This document shows positions 35,454 through 48,041 of a DNA stretch of 64,000 bases, one piece after another; the stretch's first letter is position 1; every line of letters begins with the position of its first letter. The DNA comes from Mytilus trossulus (Eukaryota; Mollusca; Bivalvia; Mytilida; Mytilidae): positions 806,001-870,000 of the forward strand of contig NW_026963311.1 of assembly GCF_036588685.1 (NCBI RefSeq), written 5' to 3'. The notes under the pieces were generated by a model. It was not told the DNA's origin and did not search any database. It worked only from the letters and a program-made list of their open reading frames with translations. The position numbers and the translations under genes were made by a program.

Positions 35454-36785
35454 AATGGTTATATTCCGATCCCCAATTTGATAAAAAAAAAAAAAATGGT
35501 AATACAGATGATAAAAAAATTTATTTTGAATCAAGAGTTTCCCCATACCGTATAGTGTTAAAAATATTGAAAAAAAAGTATGTGATCACCAGCGTCGAAA
35601 AAAAAGGAATAAAAACGTACGCGCGAAAAAAAATCTGACTCAGATAAAAAAAAAATAACCCTCCCCCTTTTTTTAAGTTAAGTGGTTGCTACTTTATGAA
35701 AGCCATTTTTATAATTTGCAGTAGTTTGAATATACTATAGATGTCTCGATAACACAAAAGAAAGAAAGATTTTGGCATCAGCGTGCTTACAGCCGAAAAA
35801 AAAAAGGATTGAGATATTAGGGACCACTACATTATTTTCTTTTCTGTTCGTTTTAAATGGTATTTCTTCTCCAAGAAGTATTTGGTAAAGGAATAGGGTA
35901 ACGGTTTTTTTAATTTATTTTACGTGTTATTTAACGGATCTGAGATACTGGACAAACACATCATTTACCTCACACGTTTTTTAGTCATGCATTTATGCGT
36001 GAACCGTTTTTTGAGTAAAGACCAGTGGCGAATATTTCTGTGTACGTCAAGTCGATTCGGGAAGACCTTTTCAAATGAATTAGGCAGCAACTATTTACTT
36101 CATTTTTTGTGGAGAGGGAGGGGGCGTGAGCTATTGATTTTTTTTCAGGATAAATTTTGGTGACAAGTTGAAATCAATTTTAGCATTATATATAGTGGCA
36201 GCTGAGGGTGAAACAATTTTTTTTTCAGGGCCAAAAACTGGAAACATTTTTTGTTTCCAAAACAAAATCCATAGCTCACCACCCCCGTCCCCTTGCCTTC
36301 ATGTTTTAAACTCAACTACAATAGCCCCCCCCCCCCCCCCCCCGGAAAATCAATTGGTCGCTGCCTTATGGGTTAGCCAATGATGCTGCTTTGAGTCTTG
36401 ATTAGGGGTTAATAAAGTACGTTAAATTTTTTTAACAAAAAAAAAATCTGTAAAATTTAGACAACTAATAATTATCAAAAATATCAATTTTACTCAAAAA
36501 TAGTTTCCTCCTTAAATATATACACGATAAAACTAATGTCCTAAATGCCTAGTTTTGTGTACACTTAACCTACACAAGGCCTACATTGACTATCGACTGT
36601 GTGTAGGTAAAACATGATTTAAACTACATGTAAACATTGAGTTTTATCAATGGAAACGCAATTGTGTTTAGTTTACGTGTGAGTTACACTAACATAACAC
36701 CGAATTTAGGTCAATGAGAACGCGGCCTATGTTACGTATACATGATTACAGAAATAGTAAAATTACACAATGTTGTGTGAAAAAT

Positions 36786-37165
36786 TATGTTCAAACTTAA
36801 CTTGGCGATTTTGACTTTTACCGTTCAGGAGTTATGGTTCTTGAAAGATTGAAAATGGTGTTTCCAGTCGTGTCCGTGCCTTTTCTCATGAACCATTCAA
36901 CCAAAGCTTTTGAAATTTTGATATGTTGTTACTGATGACAAAATAGAGGTCAAGTTCAATAATGACGATTTTGACTTTTACCGTTCAGGAGTTATGGTTC
37001 TTGAAAGATCGTAAAATGGCGTTTCCATTCAAGTTGTTGCATTTACTCATGAAACATTCAATCTAAGCTTTTCAAATTTTAATATGTTGATACTGATGAC
37101 AAAATGGAGATCAAATTTGATATTGACGATTTTCACTTTCACCATTCATTAGTTATGGTTCTTGT
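36786..37165 (+). repeat. Tandem repeat, 160-bp unit, about 2.4 copies
   Basis: The phrase CGATTTTGACTTTTACCGTT starts near 36806 and 36966, with a variant at 37127. It is followed by CAGGAGTTATGGTTCTTGAA. It is noncoding. Confidence 0.75.
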
Positions 37166-37229
37166 GATATTGCCAGGACACAAATAAATGTTAATAAATC
37201 CGGTTTGCTGTCGTTGTGACAGCCTCTTG

Positions 37230-37870
37230 TTTTAATATGTGATTTAACATCAAGGATGTTATTATTATGGAATCTTTCACCTTTGTACACTTCGGTATCT
37301 AAATAGGTCATACTAGAACTAAACACCTCAAATGTGAATTAAAGAAGAGTGTCAATTTTGTTCGCTATGTTAAAGAAATCTTCAACCTGTTTTAATGTGC
37401 CTGTGAAGACCATAAAACCGTCATCTCTGTATTGACAGTGTAATTTGATGTTTTCTCTCCATTGGAACTTATCTAAAATATTTATTATTAGCACAGACAG
37501 ATGTTAATCTGTGCATAACGGAGAAAATATACCACCCATAGGCGCTCCTATAATTTGTTTGTATAATTGTCCATTGAATTCAAATTCATTGTTTCTTAGT
37601 ATTAATTTAACAAATGCCGTTAAATCTTTTTTGTTGGGAACTTTTAAATTATATTCTTGTGTGTCAATTGATTCTAATGCATGGATAACCGTTTCTTCTA
37701 TTAAGTTATCAATGTTCATATGTGTGTACATGGACGTTACATCATAGGCAATAAGAATGCAATCTTTCTTGACCTCATGTGACTCTATTCTATTAATGAA
37801 GTCTTTTGTATCTTGAATGTAAAAGTTATGTCACTTTTCGAAGAAAAAACATTGACTTTTTTCAATTTAT
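37230..37870 (-). mobile_element. Penelope-like RT fragment (second lineage)
   Basis: It reads on the minus strand through IAYDVTSMYTHMNIDNLIEE (motif A Asp present), NEFEFNGQLYKQIIGAPMGG, then, after a stop near 37505, QYRDDGFMVFTG (motif C, DD present) and MTYLDTEVYKG. It is distinct from the element at 17800-21545, which has GIPMGTNCA. The ends are missing and a stop breaks the frame, so it is a relic. Confidence 0.7.
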
Positions 37871-38056
37871 ACATATTTTGTCCAATTACACATATCATTT
37901 CTTCTTTTTTTTAATAATACATGAAATGATTTGTGTTTCATTCATAAAAAAAACAATGATAACTAGGAACACACACTTTCTGTACAGTTCTAGACATTTT
38001 TAAAAGGAAGTTCAACTAATGTAAAATGGTGGTTATGTACTTCTTGATTCCATAAA

Positions 38057-38350
38057 AAGATAGTACACTGTACAAACCTGTCTGTACAGAGTATTATCTT
38101 TTTACCCGGAAGTAAAACACGAGATAGTACTATGTACCAACTTTCTGTACAGAGTACTATCTTTTTACCCGGAAGTAAAACAACAAGATAGTACTATGTA
38201 CCAACTTTCTGTACAGCGTACTATCTTTTAATAAGGAAGTAAAACAACAAGATAGTACTATGTACCAACTTTCTGTACAGAGTACTATCTTTTAACCAGG
38301 AAGTAAAACAACAAGAAAGTACTATGTACAAACTTTCTGTACAGTACTAT
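38057..38350 (+). repeat. 64-bp minisatellite with internal dyad, about 4.5 copies
   Basis: TCTGTACAG recurs at 38081, 38144, 38209, 38272 and 38336. Each unit holds AGATAGTACTATGTAC and later GTACTATCT, so every unit can fold into a hairpin. The copies are highly similar. Confidence 0.85.
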
Positions 38351-39054
38351 ATAAAGTTGGAATAGTATTTTTGTCGGCTTACTTCGGCCATCGTAGTCTA
38401 TAGTTCAAAATAAAGTATACAACCATCTCTGTAGTTAAGAATAAAGAAAGAAGATGACGTATATCAAAGAATTGAAAACACATTGATTCATTTATAACTC
38501 AGTAACTTAATATTCTAAATGATTCCTTACAAACTTTTAGATGTTTGTGTTGAATACATACAAGTAAAGTAGGCAGTGGAAAGCATACCAATTACGATTA
38601 ACTGACATTTATCATCACCAGTAGCACAACAGAAATCGATTTTATTGTTCAGTTCAAAGACCTGTCCTGTTGAGTTTATGTAGATTTTTATTCTTCAATG
38701 TAACAAGCTGAAGAGGCATTTACGGCCACGTTAAACAAAAGATTTAAAGAATTAGAATATCTTAAAAACAAGATTTCAGGTTTATTTTTTTCATCAAAAC
38801 GAAGAAAACTGACTTACTTAATGAGCTGGATAACAATGATGTTCTATAAAATAAGATGCAGATTTAAACTATACAAATCAATTGTATTCAGCTATAATCA
38901 GTTAAGTTACAAAAACAACTCGACAATATAAAACAGGCAATTGGTTGTCGATCATGATAAAATAGCATCATTTTTATTGCAAATGTATTGCATAAATGGT
39001 GTCTAATGTAATTTTTCATAAAAGAAATGTTATATAATCAAATAAATTACTCAC

Positions 39055-39169
39055 ATTTCATCGCGTACTTTGCATAGTCACTTCCGTCAAAAGCAATAAT
39101 AACTGTTTTCCCATCTTTCTTTGTAGTCGAATTTACAATACTACTACAGTGTTTATTTACTTTGGCCAT
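39055..39169 (-). CDS. USP-C exon 1
   Basis: The ATG is at 39167-39169 (GTCATGGCC, as in gene A). It has 38 codons plus one base and a GTGAGT donor. Confidence 0.85.
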
Positions 39170-39614
39170 GACAAAATACGGTAGTGAACTCTACGTAGTA
39201 ACTTCGTAAATAATCTAATCAGCGTTGCCTTCATCAATGAAAAACAACATGAATGCCAATCATTCACAACAGTTAGAAATGATATGAATATTTTGTAGCA
39301 CTAGATAATATGAATACGATAGTAGCAAGACGATATATTAATTATTGGTTTTTTATTGCTGTAATAAAAACACATTGAAACTGTAACATTGTACAATGTA
39401 ATGATGATTTGACACAATCATATATCAATTTTATCATATTGATCTCGACCTTAGGTTTGTGGTACCAATATTGGCAATGAAATTCGATTTTTACAATCAT
39501 TTTAAGTTTGAGCAACAAAAACACAGCAAGTTTCAAACCAAAAACGCCATTAAATTGAGCAGTCCGTTTTCCACTTGTGCCATACACTATACTGCTCATA
39601 AAAAACCCAGGTGT

Positions 39615-40750
39615 AATTAAAAAGTCAATTGTTCATGAACAATTGAAAGGTCTTTCTTTTTTTCTTTTATTAATTGCCTTCTTAGTTCAAAAATATATGG
39701 TTTCTAAGGACTTTTATGTTCATAACAAGTGGTTTCTAAGGACAAAAATCATTCCTAAGGATAAAAATATTACTACCAGTATTAAAAATGTCATATGTAC
39801 TATTTATAGTATTTAAAGTTAAAAAAATAAGTGATTGCTAAGGACTTATATGTCGTTGCTAGGGACAAAAATGTCATTTCCAGTATTAAAAATTTCATAT
39901 TTATATTATTCATAGCCTTTTAAGTTCAAAAATATTTGATTGCTAAGGTGTTTTATGTCGTTGCTAGGGACTTGACCTCTGACCTTCATCTAACTTTGTA
40001 GATCTTATTATGCTGAACATTTTTGCAATTCAACGTTTCTTTCTATCTCTAACCACTTTTGAGTAATAAGCAAACAGTCATCATTTCAGACCCCAAAAAC
40101 AGTTTTGGTGACCTAGTTCCATAACATTCAGTCCAATAATTTTGAACCCACATAACAAATGTAGATCTCGACAAGACACACATTTTCTCCGTTACATTTT
40201 ATCAGCCATCTTTTACGGTTATTGAGTAAATCCGATAACAAGCTAAGGTCAAAATCTAGGTCATGGCCTTGACCTTTGACCTTAGGTCAATTTTCGTGGT
40301 CACGTGAATTGATGATCATAAGTGATGATCCTAGATGGCTACAACTTACGGTTTCTGAGTTTTAGTGGGCAACCGACATTGATTAATTTTCAAAGGGGCA
40401 TACATGTAACCCTACCAATGAGTCGTTGAATCTTTTCGATCTAAATTTAACGAAGAACTAAGGTCTGTCCCTGAACGAATTCCACCCTTTTTTTCTACCT
40501 ATTATGGTTATGGAGTTAGAATGATAACAAGGTTTTCGGTGTTAGGGGAGATAACCGCTATAAAGGAAATGTTACGGGGTCGTGCCCTCACCACAATATA
40601 GCTTTTGGTCAACCGATACTAGATACCTAATATCATTTCAACCTGTCACGCACTTTTTTGGGGAAATTTCGTTCAAGTTTGGCGGAAAGAATAATAATAA
40701 TCAGAAGAAATACAATATGGTCTTTCCTTATAGAAAAAAGGAAAGACCTT
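39615..40750 (+). repeat. 1.1-kb dispersed repeat, copy 1
   Basis: It starts AATTAAAAAGTCAATTGTTC and ends GGAAAGACCTT; AAGGTCTTTC near the left end is the inverse of the right end. The same sequence starts again at 63571 and runs to the window edge. It has alternating phrases (TTGCTAAGGAC) and no coding content. Confidence 0.7.
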
Positions 40751-40782
40751 AATAAAACTGAAATGTCAATAGATGTTCTTTT

Positions 40783-41598
40783 CATGGTTATGTTCCTCTC
40801 TTATATTTTATGATGATATAATACTAAACCACTAACGGGAGGGATTGTGCCTGATATTCATATGAAGAAGACATAATCTTTCAATTAGTTTAATTGAGGT
40901 CTGGACCTGACATATGAGCAACTGCTAGTAGTCTTTTGTTATTTATGTGTTATTGTCATTTTGTTTATTTTTTTTTTGTTGCCTCTTCTGACATCGGACT
41001 CGGAATTCTCTTCAACTGAGTTTTACTGTGCGTATTAGTGTGCGTTTGTTTTTTCTACATTGGCTAGAGGTAAAGGGGGAGGGTTGATATATAAAAAAAA
41101 AACCAGGTTTAACCCCGCCGCCTTTTTGCGCCTGTCCCAAGTCAGGAGCCTTTGGCCTTTGTAAATCTTGTATAATTTTTAATTTTATCTTCTTGTGTAT
41201 AATGCGGAGTTTAGTATGACGTCCATTAACACTGAACTAGAATACATACTGTAAATTCAGAAATTTATGCGAGGTCTTTATTATTGCGAAAAAAAGTACG
41301 ACTGAGTTGTAAACCCAATTATTTAAACTAGCGTTTTGAAATATTTTATCTGAATTAAACAGGATTTTTCTCAAAAATCGTAAAAATTAAAATCGCATTT
41401 AAGTCTTAAATAACAAAATCGCAATAATAAATGCACGCAATAATTTCTGAATTTACAGTATTTGTTTAGGGGCGCCTCCGGGTGCGAGAGTTTCTGTCTG
41501 CGTTGAAGATCCATTGGTGGCCTGCGGCTGTTGTTTGCTCTATTGTCGGGTTGTTGTCTCTTTGAAACATTCCGAATTTCCATTCTCAATTTTATTTT
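40783..41598 (+). mobile_element. 5'-truncated Penelope-like 3' tail
   Basis: It is homologous to the tail at about 20930-21545 (CTAACGGGAGGGATTGTGCC here), includes the TCCCAAGTCAGGAGCC and CGCCTCCGGGTGCG phrases, and is interrupted by a MITE at 41249-41458. Confidence 0.7.
41249..41458. mobile_element. 210-bp MITE with TA target duplication
   Basis: Inverted ends CTGTAAATTCAGAAATT...AATTTCTGAATTTACAG are flanked by TA on both sides. The retroelement tail copies at 21370 and 55665 lack it, which gives a clean empty site. TA duplication suggests Tc1/mariner-type mobilisation. Confidence 0.8.
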
Positions 41599-44500
41599 CA
41601 GTTTTTTATTTCTTGAATATAAATTAGAAATCTTCTATTCAAATTTGGTATGCCAGACTTCATAAGAATCACAGTTGGACCTCGAACAAAAAAAAGAGGA
41701 ATATCAAGTGAACATTCCCGACATTATGTTTCAATACGGTAAGGGTTAATATTTGGATAATGTAACAGGCTTGAAATTGGCGTACTGGGGATTCACTTTT
41801 TTCGTGGGTATCAATTTTCTGGCTGAAAACATGCATATTCGTGAATATTTGATTTCGAGGTTTTACCAATCACTGCATATAAAGCCTTTTGAAACTATCT
41901 TATTCGCTGAACATTTGAAGTCGTGGTTTACCTGTACCCACGAAACCCACAAAAACGAATAATAATGATTTCTTAGTATGACATTTGCGCCGATTTAAAA
42001 ATGTTTCAGGCGAGTTTTATATAATCAATATAAACCAACCATTCCGTAAGTCTGTTGTACATATGTAATACATTGTCAATTATAACATAAAATTGAGCAC
42101 AGAAATGAGGAATGTGTCAAAGAGAGCAGAAAACAGTCCAACTTCACGTTATTCACACTAGTTCTTAGCAGCTCTGGCCTTTCAAAACTATAAGTAGCGA
42201 ATCACGAATCGTTGCATTTGCAGTCGCATCATTCTAACATTTATAGAATAGACGAGAAAGGAAGGAATACATCAGATGTGTAGTCTATAAATACTCAGGA
42301 AGAACAGATTGATAATATTGTATTCCGTTTTTACGGATTTAAATGTTTTGCTTTTGAATGCTGAAAATAGATTTTTACTCCGTGATTATATCTTTTAAAT
42401 TGACTTATACTGCTCGAAATTATACTTCAACCTTCCCTTGGTGACCAATGGATACCATTTATTATATGCTTGTCATTATTGAAAATTCATAATATATGTA
42501 CAACTGGATAGCGGAAGAGTTTATAACGACAAATACAAATAAAAATCATTCACCTGTAAATAACATGTAGACAATTGGCGCAAACGCAAAACGCCGCTGT
42601 AAATCTTATATCATGGTGAACGTTTTGTCTATATTAATTCATCAGGGGCATTGAATGAAAGTAGTAAAAAAAACAAATCATACAAGAAGTAGTAAAGCTT
42701 TGAAAGCAGAAGCAGGGGATGTAAATAAAACAAAAGAATCATATCCGTGAAACCAAATATTCTACAACACTCTATGTTTGATGATTCGCAAACTGTAATT
42801 TATTCATGTTAAAACGTATGCAAATAATTGAAGCTCCCGAGAATAATGATATAATCACTTCAACATAATAATTAATATATGTGTTTAAGGTTTTGGTTTG
42901 CCATTTGATAAAGGAATTTCCTTTTTGAATTTTTCCTTGGAGTTCAGTATTTTTGTGATTTTACTTTTGTATGGGTCCACATAAAAAGTTAAATCAATTG
43001 TAATAAACTTTGTTGTTCATGCCTTTTGTACTTGACCTGAAATCTTGTTTTCGTGCTTATAACCCATCTGATGAACCCAACACTTTTAAGGTGGTTGTAG
43101 TGATTTATCATCAGTAATAATCATTTTCGTTTAAATATGCCAAATAGATAGTTTTGTCTTTTGAGTGGCCTTTTACAAAGTTATAAAACGAAGAATCAGC
43201 TTTAAATCACAATGTGTTAAAGGAAAGACAACTCAAATACGAACAATTTAGTATAAACATTTTTTATTACAGTTGTAAAATATGTGTTGGTTAATAAACG
43301 AGCTTTATAGAAAATTTACTATTGTTTAATATTGACATTGATATAATCAAATACAGTGCACTGCATACTATTAGTCATCAATTTATATGTTATTCAAAGT
43401 ATAGGGGTATCAGTTATGTAGGATCTTGTTTTGTACTAAGAAATACATGTTACACAACTATACATTTTAATAAAAAAAACTTACCAGTACACCATCAGAT
43501 GAATTTAATCTATTACACAACTCAGTTTGTATATCAATTCTAACAACACAACATTATTTTGTTGCTGCTATTATCAAGAGGGAAATGCAAATCGTGCAAT
43601 AGAAACAATGTGTTGGTCGTCGAAAGACATATAACTATGACTAATTTTTAGCGAAAAAGTCATCTTCTATAGAGAACAATACAAAACATCAATGTTTAAG
43701 AAATACAGCCCCAATCAAATAACGCGGAGAGTCAAATCATGTATTTAGGAAGGTTGAAAGGTTTTTGTTTAACCATAAGCACATGTAGATTGCAGTTTTT
43801 GTAAAGATAATATAAGAATGTTGTGTTTGAAAAAAAATACTCAAGTTATATAATAAATCTTGAAGAATAAAACGTTATTTGTTTTATTTGTTAAAAAAAC
43901 CAACAACACACTGTCAATTTTACTCAACCAATATTGAAATGTTTAACTAGGCCTGTATTAAAGTGAACCTTAATTAACAATCACTTCATCGCTACAGTAT
44001 ACACCTAACATAATTAAGAGACCAAGTTTTTAAAAACAAACTACATTAATTTTCAAATAATATGTAAATGTACTTTACCCCATTAAAACTACTCGCCTAT
44101 AATGTAAGTCGTTTTTAATTTTACGCGATTCAGTTTATATCATACTACACCGACAGAAACACACACATTTTACTCTTAAATTTATCTATTATTTGTTTCG
44201 GCACTTAACTGACTTTCAGTAACTGCGAGTACTCTCAAATTTGCCTTTTATTGCTTTGATCTGAATGATGAGTTAAGCTCTTTACACCTGATATAAACTG
44301 AGAGTGTGCTTTTGTTGTATTGCTACACTTCTTTCCTAGGTAAGGGGATGGTTTGGTACATCCCAAGTCAGAAGCCAGTTATTTAGTAGTTGTCGCTTTT
44401 TTATGTATATTATATTTTTTTGTCATTTATTGTTTTGTGAAATATCACGCCTTCAGTTTTCTCGAATGAATTGCTTTAAATATGTCAGTCTGATGTCTTT

Positions 44501-44971
44501 TAAAGATCACAGTGTTTTATTGGTTTTGCTCATATTTGAAGGTCGAACGTTGATCTATAGATTTTAATGAGTTTCTTATTGGCAGTCATACTACATCTTC
44601 TTATTTTTATACAGATGATTACAAATTACAATATGACGTCAAAAGTTTAAGGGAACCTTTGTGATGTCAAGTAATGGCGGACAAAGAGCGATATAGTGTA
44701 TTCAATGATTATATATTTCCAATATAAAGACACATCTGAGACTTAAAAGGTGCTCTCAAAGGAACTTTAGTTTTAGAATAATGAAACTTTGGTATGACCA
44801 TTTAATCTTCTTATTGTGTACATCCTGTAAAGGTTTATTTTGTGATGGTAAAATTAGTATTTAGCGCAATGACGTCTACTGGAACACAAATTCGAACTAA
44901 ACATCATATCATGGTGACCACATTTCAATCCATATTTAGTGTTTACAGAATTAACTTGATTACGTGTCGGT

Positions 44972-45061
44972 TAGTGTATAGAAAGGTATATAATATGAAA
45001 CTCTGAGCGAGGGGCTTACCCCGAGCTCTTAGTTTCATATTATATACCTTTCTTTACACTA
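44972..45061. repeat. 90-bp near-perfect hairpin
   Basis: Arms of 31 nt (44972-45002 and 45031-45061) pair with one mismatch. The centre GAGCGAGGGGCTTACCCCGA continues the stem. It may be a MITE or a fold-back remnant. Confidence 0.75.
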
Positions 45062-47380
45062 TCCAATTTAGCACATATTTACAACTTGAGTAATCCTGTA
45101 ATTAGTCTATTGACATGCTTTGGCTGACTAGATGTTGCTCATTTACTTAGTTTGGTAAATCTACTCACTTATATTATTGTAAAATTTGGATTTCAAAAGG
45201 CCCTTGACTTTAGAATGAAAAGATGGTAGCTGCTGGTGTAAGTATGTTTATTGATATAAAGCGGTGTTTTACTATACATGTACTCATTTAAATGGTAAGA
45301 TGACAAAATAAATTGACCAAAAGCAGACAATTCTTAAATTTCAGTGGTAGCTTTACATTCTTGAAAACATTTCACATACAAACTACAAAATATATTGAAA
45401 ATGTTTTTGAATGAGTACAAACAGTTGGGTCCCCTCCCATATCTTTGATTGAAACATCTTTTAAAAATGGCTGGATCTGCCCCTGGCATGTATCCATAGG
45501 TAGTCTAGTGGATAGTTTGCATGCATGAAATATTTGTCATTGGACATTAGGCAACCAATAATCGACCAATTTATGACGAAATATATCAAATTGCTTTATT
45601 AATAATTTCCCTTCAAAAGATTCATGGTTGACTCTTTTTGTATACAAAGTAATTGCATGAAAGATAAAGAATTACAAATTTAAGATGGAGTTGTACTTTA
45701 ATCAAGGTATAAAGAACCATAATTGTTACTCTTTATTTTAATGAAAGAAACTTTTAATTGTCAAAAAAAGTTTTAGATCAAAAGATTGATTAGTGGGATG
45801 TTAAAAATCTGTTTGAAAACTAATTACAAACTATTTAGTTAAATTTGGAACACAGAATTTATTTCAAAATAGCCAGTAGCAATTTTTGTTCTAATATTTT
45901 GATTACGATACAATGAAATCTTACCCTTGTGGTCATTCATGCGTAGTTACTTAGTAAACGGAAAAAGTCTGAACTATGAAAATTAGAAGGAAATTCAAGC
46001 AATTTGATTGAACGAGAAGTTGTAAGTATGTGCTAAAGTGATCACACATTGGAATTTGAAAAAAAAATGCTTTCAGTGACTTACTGTAACTATGAGTACT
46101 ATTAGGTTAGTACTTTGTGTGTGTTGTGATTTTTTATGTTCGTGTTTTTGTGGCTAGTATCGTCCTTATGGTTTTAGCTTGCTTTTAACGGCTTTGTTGA
46201 AAATCCTTGGACCTTTTACCAGTTCAAATGTACCTGGCAGACAAAGGAAGATGCTATATTGTTTAGAAGATTAGTGATCATTCAACAGCTCCATTTTAAA
46301 TAAAACTATAACTTTAAAAAATATATATATCTGTACAATTGCAGGATAAATGCAAACGACTTAATTCCCTTTGCCTGCGAAATCATTAGATAATTTATAA
46401 AGAAATAATAGACAGAGTTTGAATACGAGTTTTGATTTTGTTTTCAGGAATAGTGAAATCTAAATTGAACAGATTTGAATAGAATATACTATATATGAAT
46501 TCTAACTGTTATTACAATTCACGGATAGATACAAATGACTTAATTCCCTTTGACTATGTAACTTTTTTCGTTTGCAGCTGATGTCAATTTATTCAACGAT
46601 ATTTCTTACGGTTTGTTGTTAATAAATTGTTAATATATTGATAGGCTGTTTTAGAATACGTTATCTTTTTAAACGACAAACAGTAAAAACATTACGATAC
46701 GAGCAGACGTGAATACAATTGCATGTGTTTGAATGCATAAACTTACAACAGCCATGACAGACATTGATTAAGTTCTTGAAAATATTGAAAAATGAGTGTA
46801 GTAAATTAAAGATACCATTATGAGGAAATTTTGTCGTTATAATCATCAGACATGCTTCGAAAGAGTTATTGGGAAGAAAGCACTCTTGATAAACGAACAG
46901 ATTGAAGTTCATAGTTGACAAAGAGCAAACTGTTTAGCATGAAAAGTAAAACAGCGAATCATTTTCATATATGACGCATCTGAAAACATTTGGTTTATTC
47001 AACCCAACCGTTTCACGGAGCGCAAAAAGTGTACTTGCAATTAAATTAACTGCATGACAGTTTTTCGAAACATCAGTGGTTCAATGAGATAGTCTTATAG
47101 CGCAATTCTTTCTGCGATAAAAACCAAAATAAAAGGGTTCTGTTCCCAAATATGTATAAAGTAAGAAGACGTGGTATGCTTTGTGAAAGAGACAACTTTC
47201 TACAAATGACACAATAGTTCTCCATATCTGCTGGTTATTTTGGAATTTTTTGCACTGATAAAAAAAAAACCCATTTGACTACGATTTAAAATGTGCTTAA
47301 CTATTTCATTACATTTCAGTTTACATGTTTAAATACACGTCTTAGTTAAATACATTTATACATAAAACGGTATTATTTAT

Positions 47381-47480
47381 AGATTATCGTTGGTTATCTC
47401 AAGGAGATTGATTTTCTCGCTGGAGCCGGTCACGTCGAAAACGAGAAAAGCAATCGAGTTGAGATGACCAATGATAATCT
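47381..47480. repeat. 100-bp hairpin
   Basis: Arms 47381-47419 and 47442-47480 (AGATTATC...GATAATCT) pair with a handful of mismatches across 39 nt. An adjacent block, 47483-47638, has inverted ends TTATCGCTATTT/AAATAGCGATAA and is probably part of the same MITE family. Confidence 0.6.
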
Positions 47481-47734
47481 GTTTATCGCTATTTTACCTA
47501 TGACGACGTTGTCAATTTCATTAGCCCACGTGGCGCCTTAATTTCTAGCGATAATTTTCCATCTCAAGCGAGTGTCATGATATGAAAAATTATCACAAAA
47601 AAAGATCAAAGGAAGAATGCACTAAATAGCGATAATATAATGTCTTTGTTGGCAATTTGAAGGTCTTCGTAATTTTCATGAATTTAAAAGTTTAAAGTAA
47701 CTCTAAATTAGAATGACTTTCAAATATGCAAAGC

Positions 47735-47740
47735 TTTATT
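47735..47740 (-). promoter_or_regulatory. Candidate polyadenylation signal of USP-D
   Basis: AATAAA on the minus strand, about 90 nt past the stop codon of gene D. Confidence 0.4.
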
Positions 47741-47828
47741 ATTTACATTTTATACAATATACTAATTCTTATAACATTTAATACTAGTTTGATCAATACA
47801 AGTAAAGACAAACATTGAATGCATTTGT

Positions 47829-48041
47829 TCATTTCTTTTTCTCTTCCTTTGTTCTGCAAACTAATACAGGGACATTAGAATGATGAACAAGATAATCACT
47901 AACACTCCCTAACAGTGTCCTCCGTAATTTACCAAGACCTCTAGTTCCAGTAATGATCAAAGCGGCGTTTTCTTCTTTTGCAACTCTTAAAATTCCTTCG
48001 GCGGGTTTTGATGCTTGGGTACTTTTAGCGACGCCTTTTAA
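47829..48041 (-). CDS. USP-D exon 4
   Basis: It has a TTTCAG acceptor and a TGA stop at 47829-47831. It encodes [20 protein letters not shown], the GX2GX9GS motif, and [14 protein letters not shown]. Confidence 0.9.
   Translation of the reverse strand, partial: LKGVAKSTQASKPAEGILRVAKEENAALIITGTRGLGKLRRTLLGSVSDYLVHHSNVPVLVCRTKEEKKK

Larger units (their letters stand above)
33752..36727 (+). mobile_element. Harbinger-like nonautonomous element 2 (host of a reverse-oriented sister)
   Basis: It begins GGCCGTGTTCACACCAAACG at 33752 and ends GAACGCGGCC at 36727, flanked by TAT at 33749-33751 and 36728-36730. Removing the insert 33805-35241 plus one TTA restores a 1.5-kb element (33752-33804 joined to 35245-36727). 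That element aligns base for base at the junction with the reverse complement of the insert. No transposase is encoded. A 3-bp target site and GGCC-type ends fit PIF/Harbinger. Confidence 0.7.
27481..39169 (-). pseudogene. Universal stress protein gene C, frameshifted in exon 2
   Basis: All four exons are present with good splice sites: 39055-39169, 30808-30884, 28697-28803 and 27481-27708. Exon 2 is 77 bp instead of 81. Compared with A and B it lacks 4 bp inside the VVYCVEL segment, so the frame reaches TGA at 30826-30828 after about 57 residues. Apart from this the gene looks healthy. Exon 1 encodes KTVIIAFDGSDYAKYAM. Exon 3 is open. Exon 4 keeps the full nucleotide motif TGCRGHGTFRRTFLGS and has a His-rich tail (HPHHKEGHHH). 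The break is therefore recent, a sequencing or assembly error, or allelic. With 4 bp restored the length would be 176 aa. Intron 1 is 8.2 kb and packed with repeats. Confidence 0.8.
39170..47828. other. Intergenic region between USP-C and USP-D
   Basis: It contains the repeat block 39615-40750, the retroelement tail 40783-41598 with its MITE, a GACGCGCG-family fragment near 42590-42660, and hairpins at 44972-45061 and 47381-47480. Between about 42700 and 44900, and again 45100-47300, I see only AT-rich sequence. An 86-codon minus frame at 46661-46921 has no recognisable product. Confidence 0.55.

Noticed and set aside
33752-36727. Foldback element or inverted gene duplication as the source of the palindrome
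   Set aside because: The target duplication and the exact rejoining of element 2 at TTA show a nested reverse insertion.
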